Below, one piece after another: positions 1 to 8,171 of a DNA stretch of 51,122 nt; position 1 is the first letter of the stretch, and every line of letters starts with the position of its first letter. The DNA is taken from NCBI GenBank assembly GCA_021780225.1, contig JAJXZF010000099.1, forward strand, positions 1 through 51,122, written 5' to 3'. Under the pieces are notes generated by a model, which did no database searches, had not been told where the DNA came from, and saw only the letters and a list, made by a program, of their open reading frames with translations. This stretch comes from Deltaproteobacteria bacterium. Lineage in GTDB: Bacteria; Desulfobacterota; Binatia; Binatales; Binataceae. The position numbers were made by a program, and so were the translations under genes.

Positions 1-62
1 GGATAGAAGAGGTCGAGGAACTCGGCGGCCTTTTCATCTCCGCGAATTTTGATTTCTTCCAT
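1..62 (-). CDS. MarR-type winged-helix regulator, N-terminal fragment (copy 1)
   Basis: Only the first 20 codons of this leftward gene are inside the window; the rest lies beyond base 1. The protein begins MEEIKIRGDEKAAEFLDLFY from an ATG at 60-62 (minus strand). The fragment is base-for-base identical to the start of the gene at 12618-13136, which reads as a MarR-like winged-helix repressor, so the assignment rests on that paralogue. It diverges from monooxygenase operon 1, with a palindromic site between them, which suggests it represses that operon. Whether this copy is intact cannot be seen. Confidence 0.7.
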   Translation of the reverse strand, partial: MEEIKIRGDEKAAEFLDLFY

Positions 63-127
63 TTCCACATCATCCGATATTTCCGCTCGGAAATCATTAC
101 CCTTGACAATCGGCGGGCGTTTGACGT
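1..127. repeat. Exact 127-bp direct repeat, copy 1
   Basis: Bases 1-127 are identical to 13075-13201; the next base differs (G against A), although scattered similarity continues for about 45 bp. The repeat covers the first 20 codons of a MarR-type gene and its upstream region. The window starts inside the repeat, so its true left limit is unknown. Exactly 127 bp is also a common maximum k-mer of short-read assemblers, so the left edge is probably a contig break at a longer repeat. Confidence 0.95.
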
Positions 128-132
128 GCATG

Positions 133-154
133 ATACTTTCCAAAGAGAAAGTAT
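133..154. promoter_or_regulatory. Palindromic operator candidate upstream of operon 1
   Basis: ATACTTTC, a 6-base spacer, then GAAAGTAT form a perfect 8-bp inverted repeat about 70 bp upstream of the divergent MarR-type start. The same site with one changed base is at 13207-13228 in front of operon 2. Palindromes of this size between a MarR gene and its divergent target are typical operators. Binding is inferred from position and conservation. Confidence 0.6.
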
Positions 155-813
155 TTCCCAAGATCAAAATTATGACGGATTCGCAATGGTGTCCGCCGAT
201 GCTGATGGCGTGTGTGGCGCCGGACAGCTGCAAGATGGCGGGCGACCGCGGGATGGCGGCAAAATTCCCAACAAGCAGTTCGGCGGGCTGATTATCCACT
301 TCGTCGCCGAGGACAAAGAAGAGACGATCGGCCTCGCAGGCGCGTGCTGGTTCATGCGCAACGTCGCGAGCCTTTTATTCCGCCAAAATAAGCGGCTCAC
401 GGCGAGCTTGATAAACACGGCGCAAACAAGCGAAAGAAAAACTTGTCTTGGGGAAATATTTTTTGCGGGGAAAAATTTTGAACGGGCGAAATGTGCGTGA
501 ATTTCAGGGGGCGTTGACGGACGCGGCCAAAGGGCGAGATGGTTGCTTTGTGAAACGGCCGATTCGAGATCCGGCGAATCATCAGAGGGCAAAAGACCGC
601 GTCGCGAATCATGGCCGCGGGGACGATAAGCAACACCTGGAGCGTAAATTTCCGTCGTTATCGGAACTGGACGGGATGAGAAGCCATGGCGATGCGCGCA
701 CGTTCTGAATCAACTGCAACGGCGCGTCGGCCCGGGGCTTGTGAAAACGCTGGAGACGGTAGCGCCGCCCCGGCTGCTGAACGGCATTTTCAACGCGCAG
801 AAGGAGAAAAGTC
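155..813. other. No recognised gene; long leader or degraded DNA before operon 1
   Basis: About 650 bp separate the operator from the alpha-subunit start, against about 30 bp before operon 2. Open frames on both strands here give low-complexity or unfamiliar proteins without a convincing start. An AT-rich patch lies around 440-480. It may hold a distal promoter, a long leader, or the remains of a gene lost by rearrangement. I support no coding feature here. Confidence 0.5.
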
Positions 814-2325
814 GTGAAGAATTTCGTCGAGGCGCATAATCGAGTGAAGGATTTCGACTGGGAACCCAGCTACGCCGCGAAGCCGGTTCGTTATCCGACG
901 CGCTATAAAATTCCGGCCAAGACCAAAGACCCCTTCCGCCATCTGCTGCGCGACTATTTCTCGATGGAGGAGGAGAAAGACAACCGCCAGTACGGGGCCC
1001 TCGAGGACGCGCTGGCGCGCTCGAACGCCCCTGCGCGCGCCGAGCGCCGGTGGATGGAAATAATGAAAGTGGCGCTCCCGGTGTTGAACTTCGGGGAATA
1101 TGCGGCCATGAAATCGACGGGCCAGCTCATCGAGACCATCGAGAACGCCGAACTGCGGCAAGGCTATATGGCGCAGATGCTCGACGAGGTGCGGCATACG
1201 AATCAAGAGGCGTACCTGGTTCGCTATTTCGCCCGTCACGCGGCCGATCCCGAGGGCTTCACGCAAGCCTTTAAGTTCCGCGGGGCCAACATTTTCAACC
1301 GGGCGGGCCGCGCCGCGCTCGAGACGTTTTTCGTCGGCGATCCGATCGAGGGCGCGCTGAATCTGCAGGTCGTTGCGGAAACGGGGTATACCAACCCGAT
1401 CTTCGTGGCCATGACCGAGGTCGCCGCCGCGAACGGCGATCAGGCGACTCCGAGCGTTTTTCTGAGCATCCAGTCGGACGAATCCAGGCACATGGCGAAC
1501 GGTTACTCGACGCTCGCCGCCGCGGTGTCGAATCCCGACAACCTGCCGTTTTTGCAGGCCGACTTCGACCGGGCCTTCTGGCGCCAGCACGCTTTCCTCG
1601 ATCCCTTTGTCGGCGCGGTTTACGACTACTTCCAGTCTAACCGCTCCTCGAGTTATGGCGAGAAGTGGAACGAGTGGATTCACGAGGATTGGGTGGGCTG
1701 CTACATCGAGAAGCTCGCGCCGTTCGGCCTCAAGGCGCCACGGTGGTATCCGCACGCCCGCGAGCGGATGCAATGGTTGCACCACACCGCGGCGATGTTC
1801 GCGTTCGCGTCGTGGCCGCTGCAGTTCTGGCGGTTCGATCCGCTCACAGACGCCGACATGGAGTGGTTCGAGCGGAAATATCCCGGCTGGTACGGCGTTT
1901 ACGGCGCGTTCTGGAAAGAATACGGAAAGATGATCGATCCGAGGGACAAGATGGTTCCTCTGTCCCTCTTCCAGAGCCTGCCGCCCTTGTGCCGCGTCTG
2001 CCAAATGCCTTGCGTGTTCCCGCGTCCCGATATGACGACGATGCGGGTCAAGGCGCACGCGGGGAAGATGCATGCGTTCTGCGGCGACGCCTGCGAATTC
2101 ATCTTCGACGAGGATCCGCAGCGCTATCTCGGTTACGAGACTTTTTACGAGCTCTACGACGGTTGCGACCTGGCGGACTATATCCGCAAGAACGGACTGT
2201 TGCGCTCCGACGGTAAAACACTAATGGCGCAGCCTTCGCTCGACGACAACAAGATGTGGACGATCGACGACATCGCCGCACTCAAGATCGAGATTAAGAA
2301 TCCTCTTCGGGAGTTGGTCCCATGA
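814..2325 (+). CDS. Soluble diiron monooxygenase alpha (hydroxylase large) subunit, operon 1
   Basis: Catalytic subunit of a bacterial multicomponent monooxygenase (methane/toluene/phenol/propane hydroxylase family), which uses O2 and electrons to hydroxylate hydrocarbons in the cytoplasm. The carboxylate-bridged iron ligands are all visible: E95, E125-x-x-H128 (DEVRH), E189 and E223-x-x-H226 (DESRH). Their spacing matches MmoX E114/E144/H147/E209/E243/H246 almost exactly. The C-terminus carries a YHS-type segment with cysteines at about 393, 396, 400, 423 and 427, as in the toluene/phenol hydroxylase branch. The GTG start follows AAGGAG at 801-806. The gene overlaps the beta subunit by 4 bp. 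The substrate cannot be told from sequence; a short-chain alkane, alkene or aromatic is plausible. The second paralogue at 14627 keeps the same ligands but differs elsewhere. Confidence 0.93.
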   Translation: MKNFVEAHNRVKDFDWEPSYAAKPVRYPTRYKIPAKTKDPFRHLLRDYFSMEEEKDNRQYGALEDALARSNAPARAERRWMEIMKVALPVLNFGEYAAMKSTGQLIETIENAELRQGYMAQMLDEVRHTNQEAYLVRYFARHAADPEGFTQAFKFRGANIFNRAGRAALETFFVGDPIEGALNLQVVAETGYTNPIFVAMTEVAAANGDQATPSVFLSIQSDESRHMANGYSTLAAAVSNPDNLPFLQADFDRAFWRQHAFLDPFVGAVYDYFQSNRSSSYGEKWNEWIHEDWVGCYIEKLAPFGLKAPRWYPHARERMQWLHHTAAMFAFASWPLQFWRFDPLTDADMEWFERKYPGWYGVYGAFWKEYGKMIDPRDKMVPLSLFQSLPPLCRVCQMPCVFPRPDMTTMRVKAHAGKMHAFCGDACEFIFDEDPQRYLGYETFYELYDGCDLADYIRKNGLLRSDGKTLMAQPSLDDNKMWTIDDIAALKIEIKNPLRELVP

Positions 2326-3350
2326 GCGAAGCCAAAACGCCCCGCGATTTCACTTACATCAAGCCCCGCAAACGGCGCCTTTCGGAATACGAGGCCGTCA
2401 CCTGCTATACGCAGCCGGATCCCGAGGTCTTCGATCAGGGCGGATGGTTCCTGCGCACGGCGGAGGGCCGCACGGCATGGCGAAAAGAATCGACCCGGCT
2501 TCGCCATCCTCACTGGTTCGACTTCCGCGACCCGGCAGCGCTCTGGCAGCGCACCTACGTACGCATGGAGGCCGAGCAGGAACGCGCGATCGAGCGCGCC
2601 GTCGAAGACGCCGCTCGCGGAGGCGCGTTTCGCGACTTTGATCCGGTTTGGGCCCGCGAGATTCTGGGCGCGCATTATCGAGTCTGGTCGTTTTTCGAGT
2701 ACGGGTTGTTCCGCTGCTTCGCGCAGGCTCAACGCGAGGCTCTGTCCGACACGCTTGGCAACGTCTTTTGTTTCGCCGCTGTGGATCGCATGCGTCATGC
2801 GCAAGCGATCGTGATCTATCTGATGGACCTCGAAGGGCAGATTGATGGATTCCGGGACGTCGGGGGCAAGGAGCGTTGGCTCTCCGATCCGATCTACCAG
2901 CCATTGCGGCGGCTGGCCGAAGAGCTGATGGCCATCGACGACTGGGCTGAGCTGGCGGTGGCGACGCACTATGCGGTCGATCCGCTGATCGCCGAGATCG
3001 GCGTGAGCGAGATCGTCCGTCGCCATGGGCCTTTCCATGGCGATGCCGTGACTCCGCTGATCATCAGCACCACCGAGCGCGATCGTCGCCGGAATGCCGA
3101 ATGGACGCAGGAGTTGGTCCGTATGGTTATTGCCCGGAACGTCCCGGACTCCGCCGCGAATCTTGAGGTCATCAGAGGTTGGGTCAACATCTGGACGGCG
3201 CGCGCGCTCGAAGCCATGGAAGCGCTGGCCGCGGTTTATGCGCGCATTCCCAAGGCTTGCGGAACGTTCGCCGAGGCCGTCTCTCGCGCCCGCGAAGCCC
3301 AGGCCGCGCTGGCCGCCGGCATTCAGCCAAATCTGGGGAAGGCGGCATGA
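2322..3350 (+). CDS. Soluble diiron monooxygenase beta (hydroxylase small) subunit, operon 1
   Basis: A 342-residue ferritin-like helical protein that pairs with alpha to form the hydroxylase. It has no iron site of its own; the family uses this subunit as scaffold and docking surface. The N-terminal pattern FTYIKPRKRRLSEYEAVT and the mid-protein FFEYGLFRCFAQAQREALSD are typical, and both recur in the paralogue at 13260 (FRYFKPAGRRPTQYEEVT; YVEYGLFLSLCYAQREALSD). ATGA overlaps at both ends (2322-2325 and 3347-3350) imply tight translational coupling within operon 1. Confidence 0.92.
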   Translation: MSEAKTPRDFTYIKPRKRRLSEYEAVTCYTQPDPEVFDQGGWFLRTAEGRTAWRKESTRLRHPHWFDFRDPAALWQRTYVRMEAEQERAIERAVEDAARGGAFRDFDPVWAREILGAHYRVWSFFEYGLFRCFAQAQREALSDTLGNVFCFAAVDRMRHAQAIVIYLMDLEGQIDGFRDVGGKERWLSDPIYQPLRRLAEELMAIDDWAELAVATHYAVDPLIAEIGVSEIVRRHGPFHGDAVTPLIISTTERDRRRNAEWTQELVRMVIARNVPDSAANLEVIRGWVNIWTARALEAMEALAAVYARIPKACGTFAEAVSRAREAQAALAAGIQPNLGKAA

Positions 3351-3652
3351 CCACTCACACCGGAAGAAGGGTCGTACTGATACTCACAAAGAGCTATGAG
3401 GCCGACGCCACGATCGACGTCCTTGAGCGAGACAATCCAGGCGTCGAGGTGACGGACAGCGGCACCTACTGGAAGATTGAGGCCGACGACGAAATCGTCG
3501 TGCCAATGGACAAGGTCGGCCAGGAGCTCGGCCGGCCGATCGAGCTCAGCCAATGGCTTGTGGTGATGAGCTCCTTCGTTGGGCGGGCATCTCCCGGTCC
3601 CGATTTTTTCCGCGTCACTTCGAAGATGGAAGAACTCGAAGCCGGAGACTAG
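3347..3652 (+). CDS. Monooxygenase coupling/effector protein (MmoB/DmpM family), operon 1
   Basis: A 101-residue protein without cofactor motifs. MmoB/DmpM effectors bind the hydroxylase and tune its redox potential, O2 access and product release. Size, position between hydroxylase and reductase genes, and the pattern of a strand, an I-EADDEIVVP stretch and a C-terminal FVGRASPGPDFF segment fit the family. The ATG shares ATGA with the beta stop. The reading frame is open further upstream, but that extension lies inside the beta gene and is not used here. A counterpart is at 14303. Confidence 0.85.
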   Translation: MTTHTGRRVVLILTKSYEADATIDVLERDNPGVEVTDSGTYWKIEADDEIVVPMDKVGQELGRPIELSQWLVVMSSFVGRASPGPDFFRVTSKMEELEAGD

Positions 3653-3659
3653 CCGGATC

Positions 3660-4682
3660 ATGTCGAAGCGCCGCATTCATCTCGTCCCCAGCGGTCTGTC
3701 ATTCCAGGCCGGCGAAGACGAAACGGTCCTGAACGCGGCGCTGCGTCAGGGAATTCCTCTGCGTTACGGCTGCCGCCACGGCAACTGTTCGAGCTGCAAG
3801 TACCTGGCGAGCATCGGAGAGATTGACTTGGGAAACGCCTCGCCTTACGCGCTCTCCGAGCGCGAGCGCGAGGAAGGATGGGCGCTTTTGTGTTGCTCCC
3901 GAGCCCTGTCCGAACTGGAGATCCAGGTTCCCGAAGACCCGGCGCAGCGTTTGCTGCCGATGATTCAGCCGTTGGACTTTTCGGCGATACTGTTGGCGAA
4001 CGAGCCGGTGAGCCGGGATTTGCGCCGCCTCCATCTGCGCCTTGACCACGCGATAGACTTCCATCCGGGACAGTTTCTCGAGGTCGAGGCGCCGAGTCAT
4101 CCGGACGCTTGGCGCTCGTACTCGATCGCGAACGCGCCCGGCCATGGCGACGAGATTGAGCTGATCATCAAGAGAATTCCCGGAGGACTGTTCTCGGGTC
4201 AACTTGAGACATTCACGCCCGGGGCGCCGCTCCGCGTCCGCGGGCCGTACGGAACCAGCTACCTGCGCGAGGGCGACGCGCCGATCCTGTTGATCGCCGG
4301 CGGTTCCGGGATCGCGCCGATGCTGTCGATGCTTGAGGCGGCCGCCGAGCGGCGGGATTCCAGACCGATCATTTTCTATTACGGCGCGCGAACCGCCTGT
4401 GACCTGCCGTTGCAAGATCGAATCGCCTCCTTCGAGTGGCGCTGCATCAGCATGCGCTACCTTCCGGTCTTGTCGGAGCCGACCGCCAGTTGCGCCTGGA
4501 AAGGTCCGGTGGGAACGGTCGCCCAGTTGATCCAGCGCGAGCTTGCCGACGCCAGCCAGTTCGACGCTTACATCTGCGGGCCGCCGCCGATGTGCGACAC
4601 CGTCTTGACCATCCTGTCCGCCAAGGGCCTGCAGGAAGAGCGTGTCTTTCTCGACCGCTTTTACTCCGCGGTCGATCCCTGA
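3660..4682 (+). CDS. Monooxygenase reductase, 2Fe-2S/FAD/NAD(P)H, operon 1
   Basis: Electron-transfer component that passes hydride electrons from NAD(P)H through FAD and a plant-type 2Fe-2S centre to the diiron hydroxylase. The N-terminal ferredoxin domain (about 1-95) has cluster ligands C38, C43, C46 and C78. The FAD domain has the RSYSIAN motif. The nucleotide domain has GGSGIAPML and the C-terminal CGPPPMC segment. At 340 residues it matches MmoC/DmpP/TmoF-type reductases. The ATG at 3660 is chosen because the extra upstream residues overlap the coupling protein; it lies 7 bp after that stop. It completes a four-gene monooxygenase set. Its paralogue at 18705 shows similar domain order. 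Confidence 0.92.
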   Translation: MSKRRIHLVPSGLSFQAGEDETVLNAALRQGIPLRYGCRHGNCSSCKYLASIGEIDLGNASPYALSEREREEGWALLCCSRALSELEIQVPEDPAQRLLPMIQPLDFSAILLANEPVSRDLRRLHLRLDHAIDFHPGQFLEVEAPSHPDAWRSYSIANAPGHGDEIELIIKRIPGGLFSGQLETFTPGAPLRVRGPYGTSYLREGDAPILLIAGGSGIAPMLSMLEAAAERRDSRPIIFYYGARTACDLPLQDRIASFEWRCISMRYLPVLSEPTASCAWKGPVGTVAQLIQRELADASQFDAYICGPPPMCDTVLTILSAKGLQEERVFLDRFYSAVDP

Positions 4683-4824
4683 CGCGGCGGGCCGACTTTC
4701 CTGAACCGTACAAATGGGAACGCGAGGGTCGGGGGCGAGCATCCGCTCACCCCGTTTATCGGGCTGCGGCGGTACACTCCGGCACTGCGATGGATTCCAG
4801 AAAGTGATCGATGGAGCACAAGTC

Positions 4825-5130
4825 ATGGACTCGACAATTGATGAAAAAAAGGATGCAATCGCCAACCCGAGCGAGGCTCTGATTGCGATTTTGGATGCGG
4901 CACGCAAGAGCTTGAGCAACGGCTCGGGCCGCGCTGGCGAAAAGGAACAAGCCGCCGAACGGATTTACAATGTTCGCGAGGCCGGCGAACTGCTGCGCTA
5001 TAAGACCAGCTACATCTATGAGCTGGTCAAGCGCGGCGAGCGCGCCGCGATCCGCCACGGCAAATACATCACGATTCGCGAGTCCGCGATTCGCGATTTC
5101 ATCCGACGTAACGAGCATCACGGCGAATAG
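4825..5130 (+). CDS. Excisionase-like helix-turn-helix protein
   Basis: A 101-residue protein with a C-terminal excisionase/MerR-type DNA-binding fold (about residues 48-98): the pattern is YNVREAGELLRYKTSYIYEL followed by KRGE, HGKYITI and a final helix. Such proteins bend DNA at attachment sites and steer an integrase toward excision, or act as small regulators. ATG 4825 is preferred because GGAG at 4813-4816 sits 8 bp upstream; a longer frame opens at 4714 without a good ribosome site. It lies 8 bp before the integrase in the same direction, which supports an Xis role. Confidence 0.8.
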   Translation: MDSTIDEKKDAIANPSEALIAILDAARKSLSNGSGRAGEKEQAAERIYNVREAGELLRYKTSYIYELVKRGERAAIRHGKYITIRESAIRDFIRRNEHHGE

Positions 5131-5138
5131 GGGCAGGG

Positions 5139-6440
5139 ATGGCGATCTATCCTGGAACGGGAAAGAAGGCCGGAACTTGGGTGGTCGATTTATACGACGC
5201 CGCCGGTGTGCGCCATCGCTATTTCCATGCGACCAAGAAGGAAGCGCGAAAGCTTGAAGACCAACTGCGTGTCGAGAAATGGCGACAACAGCGTGAGGGC
5301 TTGCCCCTGCCGGAGCTTCGCGACATGTCTGTCGGCGAATACGGCGAGCGCTGGCTTCGTGAATCTGCCAGCCGGCTAAAGGCGCGCACCTTGAGGAGCT
5401 ACACCGGGCTGTTTCGAGTGCACATCGCGCCGGTCTTCGGCCAGATGAAAGTCGCCCAACTGCATCGCTCGCATGTTAAGCGATTGCTGGTCGAGAAGCA
5501 CGAGCAGGGGCTGTCCAAAGATACAATCCGGCTGATCCGCGCCACCATCTCCGCGATCTATGCCGCGGCTATCGACGACGGTGTCGCGATCGTTAATCCG
5601 GCGACTTTGCCGCGAAGAGCCAAAGCCTTGGGCCGCTCGCCCAAGACCGACATCCGGCCGCTGTCAGAGACTGAGCTCGCCGCGTTTCTGAGCGCGGCGG
5701 AAAGGGAAGACCCGACCCACTACCCATTCTTTCTCCTGTTGGCGCGCGCCGGCGTGAGGCCCGGAGAGGCCAGAGCGCTGAAATGGTCCGACGTTGACCT
5801 CGCAAACCGGAAGCTGACCGTGGCCCATTCGCTGTCAGAAGAGAACGAGATCGAAGACGCAAAGACCCGCGCCTCCAGATACGTCCACTTAAGTCAGGAG
5901 CTAATGCAGACGCTCGGTCGGCTTCGCGCGGAGCGGGAAAGAAAAGCAGCGGAGCCTCGGTGCGACGCTTGGCAAGATTGGGTTTTCGTCAACGGTCGCA
6001 GCAGACCGTTTGATGATAGCCGAATTCGCAAGCGATTTCGCCGATTGGCAAAACTTGCCGGAATCGCCAGTCATCGCGTTTACGATTTACGCCATACCTT
6101 CGCCACCTTGCTGCTGAGCAAAAGCGCACCGATTACCTGTGTAGCATCGCAGTTGGGTCACGCGAATCCCACGACGACCCTTCGCTGGTACGCTCGCTGG
6201 CTGCCGAGCGACGCCGCCCGCTACGTGGACTTTCTCGATACAGTTTCCGGGCGCGATAGGCGCCAGATAGGCGCCATCAACGATTTGGAGGAACTGGACG
6301 AGGAAAAAACCCCTGATTTTACTGGTGGGCCGTCGGAGACTCGAACTCCGGACCCGCTGATTAAGAGTAAGGGTCAAGCCCCGAACGCCCGTTACGACCC
6401 TGAACGAAGCTCAACAAAATCAAGGAAACGCGCTTCTTAG
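5139..6440 (+). CDS. Tyrosine-family site-specific integrase
   Basis: A 433-residue phage/island integrase that recombines an attachment site at a tRNA gene. The N-terminal arm-binding domain (about 1-55) is followed by a SAM-like core-binding domain (65-160) and the catalytic domain (175-370). Visible catalytic residues are R207 (GVRPGE), K242, R318 in YDLRHTFAT, H341 (LGHANP) and nucleophile Y351 (WYARW). The first histidine of the HxxR box is Y315, a known substitution. The last ~65 codons are unusual: residues about 396-410 are encoded by a tRNA-Lys 3' fragment, so the gene reads through its own presumed attachment site. It sits beside an excisionase-like gene and downstream of operon 1. 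Confidence 0.93.
   Translation: MAIYPGTGKKAGTWVVDLYDAAGVRHRYFHATKKEARKLEDQLRVEKWRQQREGLPLPELRDMSVGEYGERWLRESASRLKARTLRSYTGLFRVHIAPVFGQMKVAQLHRSHVKRLLVEKHEQGLSKDTIRLIRATISAIYAAAIDDGVAIVNPATLPRRAKALGRSPKTDIRPLSETELAAFLSAAEREDPTHYPFFLLLARAGVRPGEARALKWSDVDLANRKLTVAHSLSEENEIEDAKTRASRYVHLSQELMQTLGRLRAERERKAAEPRCDAWQDWVFVNGRSRPFDDSRIRKRFRRLAKLAGIASHRVYDLRHTFATLLLSKSAPITCVASQLGHANPTTTLRWYARWLPSDAARYVDFLDTVSGRDRRQIGAINDLEELDEEKTPDFTGGPSETRTPDPLIKSKGQAPNARYDPERSSTKSRKRAS
6323..6368 (-). repeat. tRNA-Lys(CTT) 3' fragment, presumed attachment-site core
   Basis: On the minus strand this reads from the anticodon loop (ACTCTTAATC, anticodon CTT) through a T-arm with GTTCGAGTC to a terminal CCA, the 3' 46 bases of a lysine tRNA. 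No matching 5' half lies to the right, so it is not a functional tRNA. A tRNA 3' fragment touching an integrase is the classic trace of att recombination. I saw no second copy in the window. Confidence 0.85.
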
Positions 6441-6820
6441 GTTTTCAGCGTAGTTCGGGAGTTTTCATCGGGTTACGGCACCACACAGGCACCAACTTGG
6501 GTGCTTCCCGTGGTGTCGCTTAAACCTGACCATGCGCGCTCTCAATGCGGGCGTCCGGCGCTCCGACCAAACCGGCGCAAATTCGGTCATGCGTCGGTCC
6601 TCGCCCGGTCTTCTTTTGGCGCCCAGATTAGCAATCCGACCGGACGCTTTCACGGGCCGTGATAACTTGAGACTCGACGGGATTAAAACCCGGTCAAGAT
6701 CGCGAAAAACTTTGAAGTTTTTTCTCGCGAATGTGGCGGAAAGTGGCCTGATTCGGCGCAGTTTTGACGCCGACGTTCAATGAAGACGATGGAGGGTTGA
6801 ACTTATGCAATTTGGCGGTC
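6441..6820. other. Non-coding stretch between integrase and IS remnant
   Basis: About 380 bp with no supported gene. Its only clear structure is a hairpin at 6700-6730. The absence of a tRNA-Lys 5' half here suggests that the junction was rearranged after integration, perhaps with the neighbouring IS3 debris. Confidence 0.5.
6700..6730. terminator. Hairpin with A/T-rich arms, terminator-like
   Basis: TCGCGAAAAACTT is followed by TG and then a near-complement that ends TCTCGCGA, giving an imperfect stem of about 13 pairs with a short loop. It could end transcription from either side or be an old element terminus. No gene is tied to it directly. Confidence 0.4.
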
Positions 6821-6829
6821 ACGTTTTCG

Positions 6830-7184
6830 CTACCCTCAGTGGCGATTGATCGCGTCGGGCAAAACCAGCGGAGCGCGTGCAGATCGCACGCTTGCGCCGT
6901 CCGCGCTGGCGCACCATGAGCTTTTCTCGCGGTAGATGCGATAGAGCTTCTTGCGATTCATCACGTGGCCTTCCGCGCCAGTAGCCAGGCCAGTCGCCGA
7001 TATCCGAAGCGGCGCCGCTTTGCCGCCAACCCGCGCACTCGTTCACGCACGCCGAATCGCCGGGCCGTCGCGGCCTGTAGTTCAGGCTCGACCGATTGAG
7101 CCCCACCAGCCTGCACGCGCGCACCCGGTTCATGCGGTATTGCTCGATAAGCTGTGCGGCGGCCGCATGTCGCGCCGCAGGCAC
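6830..7184 (-). pseudogene. IS3-family orfB transposase remnant
   Basis: The start resembles OrfB: QYRMNRVRACRLVGLNRSSL gives the family's RACRLVGLNRSS-YYR motif. After a shift, the pieces RFGYRRLAWLLAR, MNRKKLYRIYRE and EKLMVRQRGRRKRA appear in different frames, each typical of the region before the integrase core. At least two frameshifts are needed to join them, and the DDE domain is absent. Confidence 0.75.
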
Positions 7185-7310
7185 TAGCCGTTTTTCCCGA
7201 GCAGATCCTTGAGGGCCGCGTTGTCCAGCATCGCTTCGGCCAACCGCTTCTTCATCCGCCGGTTATCGTCTTCCAGCGGCTTCAACCGGCGCGCCTCCGG
7301 CGCTCGACCA
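7184..7310 (-). pseudogene. IS3-family orfA remnant (C-terminal end)
   Basis: The minus strand reads LEDDNRRMKKRLAEAMLDNA and then ALKDLLGKNG before a TAG at 7184-7186. This is the standard coiled-coil end of IS3-family OrfA (leucine zipper next to the frameshift region). Everything upstream, including the helix-turn-helix, is missing or unreadable. Confidence 0.75.
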
Positions 7311-7523
7311 TCTGTCGCCGATCAACTACGAAAGCGAGCCATCTACCTCAGAACGATTTCCGCAGCCCAACACCGTCAACTGAAGCGGGTTAGGTCCACT
7401 CCAAGGCGCAAATAGTCCGGTCCGGGGCGATCCCGTCCAGCCCATCATATCGGATGCTTGGCAATGTGATCGCGATGGTTGCGCGCGAGTCAGGCCAATC
7501 GCGCGTCCGCGATCGCCAGATTG

Positions 7524-8171
7524 TCAGGCGGGCGACCATACCGCGAGTAGTTCCGCGTCAATTCCGCTTCTGTTTTCGAAGCGATGCGGCACCGCCGCCT
7601 TGAGGTGAAGCGTGTCGCCCTCGCACAACACTTCGTGTATTTCTCGCACCCAAAAATCGATCGTTCCTTTTTTGCAGATGAACAGGATTTCACCGCTGAA
7701 GCCGAGCGGCTTGCCGCTGCGGCAGCGCGGAGGAATCTTGGCAAGGTACGCCTCCATCTTGGGGTCGCGGAGGGCTTCCGCGATATTTTGAATCCTGATG
7801 CGGGAACCGGTCGGCAGCGATTTCGCGGCGGCGGCGCGAATTATCCTGACGTCGGCCGACCCCTCGTCTTCGCCGAGCAGTTGGCTGGCGCGCAATCGCA
7901 GAGCCTTCGCGATTTTGACGAAAATCTCGATGGACGGAACCAGCCGCCCCGCTTCGATTTTCTGGATGGTGGCAGGCGATACCCCGGCTTCCTCGGCCAG
8001 TTTGCGAAGGGTGAGGCGGCGCTCCAGGCGCGATCGTTTCAGGCGGCCGCTCAGGCCGTTCAGGTTCGCTTCCGCGTGTTGTCCGCTGCCGCGCGCGGCC
8101 GTAGTCGTTTTATTCACGGGGTTTCCGTGCCGCCGATATCCGTCCATAGCTCCGTGAGCTTTACCGCTCAT
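7524..8171 (-). CDS. XRE-family transcriptional regulator with C-terminal cupin
   Basis: A 215-residue regulator. A helix-turn-helix of the XRE type occupies about residues 40-95 (TLRKLAEEAGVSPATIQKIE, then GRLVPSIEIFVKIAKAL). A cupin-like sensor domain follows at about 140-213, with GEILFICKKGTIDF and GDTLHLKAAVPHRFEN. Such proteins usually sense a small ligand and control catabolic or amino-acid genes. It diverges from the DUF1329 gene at 8441 across about 270 bp, so it probably controls the 8441-12473 group. The start is uncertain, since an internal ATG at 8147 is possible. Confidence 0.88.
   Translation of the reverse strand: MSGKAHGAMDGYRRHGNPVNKTTTAARGSGQHAEANLNGLSGRLKRSRLERRLTLRKLAEEAGVSPATIQKIEAGRLVPSIEIFVKIAKALRLRASQLLGEDEGSADVRIIRAAAAKSLPTGSRIRIQNIAEALRDPKMEAYLAKIPPRCRSGKPLGFSGEILFICKKGTIDFWVREIHEVLCEGDTLHLKAAVPHRFENRSGIDAELLAVWSPA

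Larger units (their letters stand above)
6830..7310 (-). mobile_element. Degenerate IS3-family insertion sequence
   Basis: The minus strand carries, in order, the end of an IS3-type orfA and the start of orfB, overlapping as in the family, followed by frameshifted orfB debris that stops before the DDE catalytic core. I could not find terminal inverted repeats or a target duplication. The element is inactive and truncated at both ends. Confidence 0.75.

Noticed and set aside
440-470. Sigma-54-like promoter in the gap before operon 1 (GG and GC elements near an AT-rich patch)
   Set aside because: The spacing between the GG and GC is one base too long and no enhancer-binding regulator is nearby.
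170-592. Open frames on both strands in the 155-813 gap
   Set aside because: Their proteins match no family I know, lack ribosome sites and overlap each other.
790-2073. Long minus-strand frames opposite monooxygenase, reductase and other real genes
   Set aside because: They are Arg/His/Pro-rich shadows of GC-rich genes with no family features.
6323-6368. A functional tRNA-Lys gene
   Set aside because: Only the 3' 46 bases are present; the 5' half and D-arm are missing on the right side.
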